NCBI RefSeq assembly: GCF_013364155.1
Contig: NZ_CP054916.1
Location: 8,028,001 to 8,092,000, forward strand
Direction of reading: 5' to 3'
Length of the DNA stretch: 64,000 nucleotides
DNA from: Streptomyces sp. NA02950
GTDB lineage: Bacteria > Actinomycetota > Actinomycetes > Streptomycetales > Streptomycetaceae
Of the stretch, positions 35,201 through 43,000 are shown in pieces. The translations under genes and the position numbers were made by a program. Every line of letters begins with the position of its first letter. The stretch's first letter is position 1. The notes below the pieces were generated by a model. That model worked only from the letters and a program-made list of their open reading frames with translations. It searched no databases and was not told where the DNA came from.

Positions 35201-37053
35201 AAGACGAAGGCGAGACGGCCCGTTCCCGTACCACCGCCGCCCTCGTGGTGCGCGCCAGCGGTGTGCCGTTCGCCGCCCTCGCCGAGCAGCGGGGCCGGGG
35301 TGAACCAGATGTCACCGCGGCCCCGCCACGCCCGGCCGCCCGTCACCACCCGCCGGGCCAGGGCCAGCCGTTTGGCGGTCGGTGCGACGATGCCGAGCCG
35401 GGCACGGCCCGGTGTGCGGTGGCCGTCCGACCCGGCGGTACGCAGCGCGGCGTCGTCCGCCGCGAGCAACTCGCCCAGCTCTTCAGGGGTGGCGGCGGCG
35501 AGCGCCAGCACCGGCTCGGGCTCGGCCACGGTCGTGGCAGCGGCAGTGGCACTGCCCGGAGCGGAGGAGGTTGCGGGGGAGGGGGCGGAGCGTGGTGCCG
35601 ACGGTGCTTCCTCCAGCACCACATGCGCGTTGATCCCGCCGAAGCCGAAGGCGTTCACCGCGGCCCTGCGCACCTCGGCACCGGGCGCGGCCTCCCAGGG
35701 CTCGGCCTTCTCGAGGACGTGGAAGCGGGTCGCCGCCAGCGCGGGATGCGGGTCGTCACAGTGTAACGTCGGCAGCAGCTGTCCGTGGTGGAGCGCCAGC
35801 GCGGCCTTGACCAGTCCGGCCACCCCCGCCGCCGGCATCGTGTGGCCGATCATGGACTTCACCGAGCCGATGACCGCCCCGCCACCGCCACTGGTTCCGA
35901 AGACCTCGGCCACGGTGGCGAGTTCGGCCGCGTCCCCGGCGGGTGTGCCGGTGCCGTGCGCCTCCAGCAGCCCGATCGCGCCGGGTTCCCGCGGATCCAG
36001 CCCCGCCGCCCGCCACGCCTGCCGCACGGCCCGTGTCTGGCCATCGGGATCGGGGGTGGTCAGCCCCGCCGCGCGGCCGTCGCCCGCCACCCCGGTGCCC
36101 CGTACGACCGCGTAGACACGGTCCCCGTCACGCAGGGCGTCGGCCAGCCGCTTGAGCACCACCACCCCGGTGCCCTCGCCGATCAGAACACCGTCGGCCG
36201 CCCGATGGAACGGGCGGATCCGCTGACTCGGCGACAGCGCGCGCAGCTGCGCGAAAACACTCCACAGCGTGATGTCGTGGCAGTGGTGCACACCGCCCGC
36301 GAGCATCATGTCGCAGCGCCCGGAAGCCAGTTCACCCACGGCCTGGTCAACGGCGACGAGCGAGGAAGCACACGCCGCGTCCACCGTGTACACGGGGCCA
36401 CGCAGATCGAGCCGATTGGCCACCCGGGAGGCGGCCAGGTTGGGCACCAGACCGATGGCCGCCTCGGGTCGATCGGGCCCCAGCCGTTCGACGAACGCCG
36501 CCCGGACCCGGTCCAGCACATCGTCCCGCAGCCCGGGCAGCAGCTCCGCGAGCGTATGCGTCAACTGGTGGGCGGTACGCACCCGCTGGTCCAGCCGGGC
36601 GAGCCCCGGCGTGAGATAGCCACCGCGTCCGAGGACGACACCCACCCGTTCCGGGGCGGGCAGCCGGTCCGGGCCGCCCGCGTCGTCGAGGGCCTCCGCG
36701 GCCACCTTCAGCGCGATCATCTGGTCGGGCTCGGTGCCGGACACCGAGGACGGCGTGATCCCGAACCGTACGGCGTCCACCTCGGCGAACTCGTCCACGA
36801 ACCCGCCCCGTCGGCAGTACACCCGGTCGGCGGCCGCCGTACCGCCACCCGCGCTGCCCGGAGCGTAGAACGCCGCGTCCCACCGCCCGTCCGGGACGGC
36901 GGTGATGGCGTCCACGCCGTTCAGCAGATTCCGCCAGTAGGCGGCGAGCCCGGGGGCGCCGGGGAACACCACGGACATCCCGACGATGGCCACCGGCGGG
37001 ACACGGCCGTCCCCGGCAGCCCCGTCCGCCGCACGGTCCGCGGCCCCGGTCAC
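32290..37053 (-). CDS. PUFA-synthase-like PKS2: KS-AT-DH-PPTase
   Basis: A 1587-residue iterative PKS subunit. KS spans 20-485 (Cys228 in VDAACASS, His366 in EAHGTGT, His404 in IGHT). AT spans 613-900 with active Ser687 (GHSVGEW). A Pro/Ala linker is followed by a hot-dog dehydratase (about 1065-1320; LLDHCFFPQRPGW with His1081, as in enediyne and PfaC-type DH) and a C-terminal phosphopantetheinyl transferase-like domain (about 1385-1560; IAAKDAVRQW, IGIREDERGRP). It supplies condensation, dehydration and carrier-protein activation that PKS1 lacks. GTG 37053 overlaps the PKS1 stop. Codon 430 is TTA (35764-35766). Family layout is clear; the product is not. Confidence 0.88.
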   Translation of the reverse strand: MTGAADRAADGAAGDGRVPPVAIVGMSVVFPGAPGLAAYWRNLLNGVDAITAVPDGRWDAAFYAPGSAGGGTAAADRVYCRRGGFVDEFAEVDAVRFGITPSSVSGTEPDQMIALKVAAEALDDAGGPDRLPAPERVGVVLGRGGYLTPGLARLDQRVRTAHQLTHTLAELLPGLRDDVLDRVRAAFVERLGPDRPEAAIGLVPNLAASRVANRLDLRGPVYTVDAACASSLVAVDQAVGELASGRCDMMLAGGVHHCHDITLWSVFAQLRALSPSQRIRPFHRAADGVLIGEGTGVVVLKRLADALRDGDRVYAVVRGTGVAGDGRAAGLTTPDPDGQTRAVRQAWRAAGLDPREPGAIGLLEAHGTGTPAGDAAELATVAEVFGTSGGGGAVIGSVKSMIGHTMPAAGVAGLVKAALALHHGQLLPTLHCDDPHPALAATRFHVLEKAEPWEAAPGAEVRRAAVNAFGFGGINAHVVLEEAPSAPRSAPSPATSSAPGSATAAATTVAEPEPVLALAAATPEELGELLAADDAALRTAGSDGHRTPGRARLGIVAPTAKRLALARRVVTGGRAWRGRGDIWFTPAPLLGEGGERHTAGAHHEGGGGTGTGRLAFVFPGLEAEFAPRVDGVAAYFGLAGAVARHSAGAARVGDVGRHGVGVFAVGRLLDGALRRMGLVPDALAGHSVGEWTAMAAGGLCSGAAVDAFLDSFDPDTLRVPGLAFAALGASAERVVAALATRPYAGTVLSHDNAPRQSMVCGPRAAVEEFVTAMRAEGVIAQLLPFQSGFHTPMLAPYLESIEEIVGRFELLTPATPVWSGTTAAPYPHTEPAVRELFLRHLLEPVRFRALTEALYASGVRAFVQVGTGQLASLIGDTLQGREHLVVAAGSARRDGVAQLRRVATALWTEGARVDPALPKPAVLGRGKPRATASLPPVRLDLGGSLVSLGQRDAAALRAELSAVRPSPSPGNGRTAPDGLGALAGRHPVAAELDALLRETADSAAEVIAAAGARPSPARNRPVTAQDTAPAGSRRAGQDAAEDTGRSAQPGAEPSAEPGAERQVTRTVLHISTRAMPYLLDHCFFPQRPGWPDETDRRPVVPATTILQHLMDAAERAAPGRAAIAVHGARFDQWVAAAPPVEVPVTVAVSPGAPDRFEVAFGDGARGTVETASGHPADRPAPWRTDPADERAPDHTAAELYHERWMFHGSAFQGLTRLTAICASHVRGTITAPSAPGALLDNVGQLLGYWIMATRTERTVVFPVALRRLRLFGPPPAPGTELECVVRIVSLSDTMLEADMQLWTGGVVWAELNGWQDRRFDNHPRTVAAQRFPQRNTLSSARPGGWVLVHERWPDLASRDLIMRNHLGAAERAEYERHAPRGRRQWLLGRIAAKDAVRQWLWGRGEGPVFPAEIGIREDERGRPCAIGVHGRTVPELDVALAHRAEAGVALVRPRPPGGRGVPGVGIGIEAVTDTGGQTPVAEGEREALAAVCDATGVSKDRWAAAFRAAHRAVTGAEGTSAHGRPPESVMVAAGPGWLLAEVATASGPPRRYRMRCAQTANPPGLPIRDYAVAWTTGTVDNYEENAL

Positions 37054-40000
37054 CAGCGCGAGGCGGTGCGGACGACGGCACGGGTGGACTCGTCGCCCCA
37101 GGCCAGTTCGCGCAGCAGGGCCAGCGCGCCTTCCTCCGGGTCGATGAGCGCGATGCCGCGCCGGGCGTACGCGCGCGCCAGCTCCGGGGTCACCATCCCG
37201 TGGTGTGCGCCTGTGGGTGCCCAGGGCCCCCAGTGGACGGTCAGCACCCGGCGTCCGGTGCGGGCCGCCCACCGGGTCCCGATGGCTTCCAGCGCGTCGT
37301 TGGCCGCCGCGTAGTCCGCCTGTCCCCGGTTGCCGGACACCGCGGAGACACTGCCGAAGAGCACCGCGAACGAGGGCTCGGCCGAGACCTTGTCCAGCGC
37401 GTCCAGCAGTGTGCTCGCGCCGTCCGTCTTGGTGCCGAACACCCGCTGGAACGACTCCGTGGACTTCTCCTCGATCAGGTGGTCGTCGATCACACCGGCC
37501 GCGTACACCACCCCGTCCAGCCGTCCGTGGTCGGTGTGGATCTCCTTGACGGCCCGGAGCACCGCGCCCGCGTCGCGCACATCCACCGACCGGTACCGCA
37601 CCCGGCTGCCGAGGCTTCGTAACTCCTCGACCGTGGCCGCCACTTCGCGTAGTGCCAGGATCCGGGCCGCCTCACGCTGGATGGTCGCCGGTGTCCGGTC
37701 ACCGCCCAGGGCGGCGAGCGCGGCGCGCAGCGCGGGCTCGTCCCGGGCCCCGGCGGTGGCCGGGTCCTCGGGGCCCACGGGTTCGGGGGTACGGCCCAGC
37801 AGTTCGATCCGACAGCGGGAGGCGGCCGCGAGTGCGGCGGCGAAGCGTGCGGTGATGCCGCGGCCACCGCCCACCAGGACCACCACCGCGTCCCGGTCGA
37901 GCCCCAGGGCCGCGGCCTCCGCCGCACCCTCGCCCGCGGGGCCCGCGCCCGCTGCGGCCAGCGCCCCCGGCCCGGTCTCCACCGCCTCCAGCCCCTGCCG
38001 CCCGGTGGCGGTGCGCAGTACGACCGGAGTGCGGTCCGTGGCGGCCACCTCGTCGAGCAGCGCGTCGGCGACGGCGGCCGCGGTGGCCGTCCCGTCCGTG
38101 GGGAAGTCGACCACAGCCGTCGCGACCTGGGGGTACTCCTTGGCCACCGTGCGGAACAACCCGTGCAGCCCGGCCGGACGGAGGTCGAGCGGATCGGCGT
38201 GGCGGGCGGCCAGCAGCCACCGCGGACGGCATCGCAGGGCCGCCCGGACGACGGGGAACGCGGCGGGCAGCACGGGCGCGCCGGAGCCGCTGAGCGGGTC
38301 GAGCAGGATGACTCCGTCCATCCGGCCGTCGCCTTCGGCCAGCAGGTGTCCCGCGTCGAACACCACGACCTCGGCGCCGTACTCGGTCAGCCGCGCGGAG
38401 AGGGCGCCGGCCACGTCGTCGGCCGCGCCGAGCAGGGCGAAGCGGGTGCCGGACAGCAGCGCGGGCGCGGTGCCGACGGTGTCGGGAACGGCGAGCGGCA
38501 CCGGACGCAGCAGGAACCGTCGGGGTGCGCTTCCGGTGGCGGTGGCCGGTGCCGCCTCCGCGACGGGGGCACCGGGGACGGGGGCCGGTTCGCCGCTGGC
38601 GCCGGTGGCGGGGGCGGCCTCGACGGGCTCGGCGGTGGCGGGTTCGGTGGCGGCGGGGGAGAGGCGGGCGGTCAGCCAGGTGGCGACGGCCGTCGCCGTG
38701 CGGGCCTTGGCCAGTTCCTCCAGCTCCTCGTCGCCGAGAGCCCCCGGACCGGATATGCCCAGACGCCGGGCCAGCTCTCCCGCGATCTCGGCCCGTTTGA
38801 TCGAGTCGATGCTCAGGTCGGCCTCGAGATCGAGATCCGGCTCGATCATGTCGAGTGGGTAGCCGGTTCGTTCACCGATGATCTCCGATACGGCGCGGAG
38901 CACCTCCGCCACGGTGTGCTCTTGGGCGGGCGCCGGGCCGTCGGCGGGCGGCGCGGGACGTGGTTGCTCCGGTGGCGCTGCCACGGGAACGGGCGTGTCC
39001 ACGGAAGCGGAAGCGGTCACCGGTGCCGACACCGGTGTCGGCACCCGCGCGTGGACGGCGTCCGGTGCGGTCGGCCGGGCGTCCGGCGTGGCACCGAAGT
39101 ACGTCAGGAGTACATCGCGCTGGGCCGCGACCATCTCCCGGCTCGTCCTGAGGAATTCGGAGATCAGGGCGTCCCGGTCGCCTCGCGCGCCCTCCGTGTG
39201 CTCCGCCTGGCTCACCGTTGCCTCCACGACACGTCGGGCCGGTGCGAGCGCACCGGGGAGAAGTTCACCGGCGGCGGTACGGACCAGCTGCCCGTCGACC
39301 GTCCAACCCGCCCGGCGCGGCGGATCGGCGCGTCCCGCGTCCACGGCGTCCCGGCCGTGGAACAGCCAGCCGGTCCGCACCGGCAGCCCGGCAACGGCCA
39401 GTTGGGCGAGGGCGTCGAGGAAACCGGGCAGCCCGCCGATGCCGGTGGCCTCCCGCGCGCCGTCGCAGGCGACGGCGCGGTGCGGACGGTCGCCGAGGAT
39501 CGCCCCGACGAGCCGGGTGAGCACCGTGCCGGGTCCCGCCTCGACGAACACCCGGGCGCCCGCCGCGTACATGGCCTCGATCTGCTCCATGAAGCGCACG
39601 GGAGCGCCGATCTGGGCGGCGAGTTCCGCCCGGATGGTGTCCGGGGCAGCGCCGTGCGGGGCGGCGGTGCGGTTCGCCCAGACCGGGAACTCCGGTGGCG
39701 CCAACTCCCGCCGGGCCAGTGCCCCGGCGAAACGTGACGAGGCGTCCGCGACCAGTGGGCTGTGGAAGGCGCAGGCCACCGGGATGGTCTTGGCGGAGTG
39801 TCCGGCGTCCCGCAGTGCGCGCACCGCCTTGGCCACCGCCTCCTCCGGCCCGGACACCACGGCCTGGCGCGGGGCGTTGTGATTGGCGAGGACGACCCGC
39901 TCATGGAGCCCGGAGTCCCGCAGTACCCGTACGACCTCCTCGGCCGGTGCCGTCACCGCGGCCATCGTCCCGGGAGTGTCGCCCGCGGCGGCCACGATGG

Positions 40001-43000
40001 CCGCCGCGCGTTCGGCACTCAGCTCCAGCAGGGCGCGGGGGGTGAGGGCTCCCGCCGCGCAGAGCGCCACCAGCTCTCCGTAGCTGTGCCCGCCCGCCAT
40101 GTCGGGCCTGACACCGGCGGTGGTGAGCAGGTCGTACGCGGCCAGCCCGGTCATCCCGAGCGCGGGCTGCGCCACCCGGGTGTCGGTGAGCGCGGCGCGC
40201 TGTGCGGCCCTCCCCGCCGTGTCGAACGCGGCCGGTGGATAGAGCACATCGGCGTGGGTGCGGCCGAGTTCCAGGTGGCGCTGGAGCTCGGGGAAGGCGA
40301 TGAAGTGAGCGGCGAATATCCCGGGCCGCTGGCTGCCCTGGCCGGGGAAGAGGAACGCCACCTTGCCGGTGCGGCCACCGTACTCGGAGCCGTCGGCCTC
40401 CGGTGCTCCGGCCAGGGGCCCTCCGGCCTCCGGCGTTCCGGACACGTGGATCCCGGCCGCCGGGTCGTGCTCACCCGCCAGCACCCGGCGCAGGCGTGCC
40501 GTCAGCCCCGCCACGTCCTCGGCCACCACCGCCACCCGCACCGGCGCGTGACCGGCGTCCGACCGCCGGGACGCGGCCAGCGCCAGATCGCGCAGCCGCC
40601 ACGGCCCGGTGGCGGTGTCGCCCGCCGTTGCCAGCCGGAGCGTCTCCGCCACGGCGCGGAGCGCAGCCGCCTGATCAGCGCCACGGAAGACGAACAGCTC
40701 CGCGGGCCAGGTGCTGAGCCCCTGCGGCGGCGGAGCGCCCCCGTCATGGGCCGCCACGACCACATGGAAGTTGGTGCCGCCGAATCCGAACCCGCTGACT
40801 CCGGCGGTACGTTCGGCGGCGGGGGCCGCCCACGGACGGGCATCGGCGGGGAACGCGAAGGGGCTGCTGTCCTTGTCCCAGGCGGAGTTCGGCCGCTTCA
40901 GATGCAGGGTCGGCGGCTTGACGCCGGTGTGCAGTCCCAGCACCGTCTTGATCAGTCCGGCCAGGCCCGCGGCGCATTTGGTGTGCCCGATCTGGGACTT
41001 CACCGAGCCGAGCGCACAGCCGCCCGGCCGGGCCCCGGCCGCGCCGAACACCTCGGTGAGGACGGTGAGTTCGGTACGGTCCCCGACGACCGTACCGGTC
41101 CCGTGGGCCTCGATGAGACCGACGTCCGCGGGCGAGACGCGGGCGTTGCGGTACGCGCGCTCCAGCGCCGCCCGCTGTCCCTCGGGACGTGGCGCGGTCA
41201 GGCCCAGGGACCGGCCGTCGCTGGAGCTGCCCACGCCCTTGATCACACCGTAGACGCGGTCGTCGTCCCGTTCGGCGTCGGCCAGCCGCTTGAGCACCAG
41301 ACACGCCACGCCCTCGCCCAGGACGATGCCGTCGGCGTCGCTGTCGAAGGTGCGTGAGCGGCCGGTCGGGGAGAGCGCGTGGACCGACGAGAACAGCATG
41401 TAGTCGGTGATGCTGTTGTGCAGGTCGGCGCCACCGCACAGAACGGTGTCACTGGTGCCGCCGACCAGCTCCTTGCACGCCACGTCCACCGCGGCCAGTG
41501 ACGACGCACACGCCGCGTCCACCGTGTAGTTGGCCCCACCCAGGTCCAGCCGGTTGGCGATCCGCCCGGCGATCACATTGGCGAGCATGCCCGGGAAACC
41601 GTCCTCGGTGAGCGCGGGCAACTGCTCCGCCACCCCGGGCGGCACCTCGCCGAAGTACGAGGGGAGGACGGCGCGCAGCGTCTGCGCGTGTGACAGATCG
41701 CTGCCCGACTCGGCGCCGAATACCACGGACGTGCGGGAACGGTCGAAGGCGCGCCCGGATCCGTCGCCGTATCCGGCGTCCTCCAGGGCCTGGCGCGCGG
41801 CCTCCAGCGCAAGCAGTTGAACGGGTTCGATGCTGCCCAGCGCGGCCGGGGGGATGCCGTAGCGCAACGGGTCGAAGGGGATCCGGGGCAGGAATCCGCC
41901 CCATCGGGAGTTGGTGGCGCCATCCTCGGCGGCCCCGTAGTGGACGGCCGGATCCCATCGTTCGGCGGGCACCTCCGTCACGGCGTCCACGCCACCCACC
42001 ACATGGGCCCAGAACGTGGCGAGGTCGGGGGCCTGCGGAAACATGCAGGCCATGCCGATCACGGCGATGTCCAGGGGCGGTGGCGCCGGTTCCACGGTCC
42101 GCTGGTGCGCACCGGTGCCCAGACGCTCGCGGAGCGCGGCCGTGCTCCGGTCGAGGAAGTCCGCCGCCGCCGAGCTGACGGAGCGGTGCAGCGCGTCGAC
42201 GGTGGTGATGGCCGACCGCAGCACCGCCACGTCCCCGGCCATGAACATCCCCTCGGTGAGCTGGCGGTCCTCGCCGACCGCCACCAGGGCGCCACCGGGG
42301 TCGCGTTCGACCCCCTTGCTGGCGATCCGCAGGCGTCCGACGTTGAGACGCTCCAGCTCCTCCCACATCCGCCGGTCCGGTGTGCCGCGCTCCCGCAGCT
42401 CTTCCCGGACGGTGTGGAAGCTGTCGGCGTAGGGGCTGACCACACACCGGGTGGCGTGCCCCGGCGCGGTCTCCAGCAGCGCGGTGCGCCGGGCGGCGAC
42501 CACCTGGCGCTGGAAGAGCGGCTGGACGGCGCCCCGCGTCACGGCCTCCTCGGTGAACAGGTAGGCGGTGCCCATCAGCAGGCCCACGGCGCCACCGCGC
42601 CGGGTGAGCGGGGCGGCCAGCGCGGCCACCATCGCGGCGGAGCGCTCGTCGTGGATGCCACCGGCGAAGAACACCTCGATGCGATGCTCTTGGCCCGTGT
42701 CGTCCGCGTCGTCCGTGTCGTCCGCGTCGTTGGCGTCTGCCGCTCCGTTCGCGCCCGACGCGCCATCCGTGGCGTCGAGGAAGTCCTCGATCACCCCTAA
42801 CTGCGCCTCCCACAGCGGGAAGCTGTTCCTCGGGCCCACATGCCCGCCGCACTCCGAGCCCTCGAAGACGAACCGGCGGGCCCCTGCCCGCAGGAACTGT
42901 CCGAGCAGCCCCGGCGATGGCACGTGCAGAAAGGTGGTGATGCCCTCCCGCTCCAACGCCATGGCCTGGGACGGTCGGCCACCGGCGATGACGGCGTGGC

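Noticed and set aside
42700..42750. GTCGTCC-type short repeats as a regulatory element
   Set aside because: They encode an acidic Asp-rich loop within the second flavin domain and look like ordinary low-complexity coding sequence.
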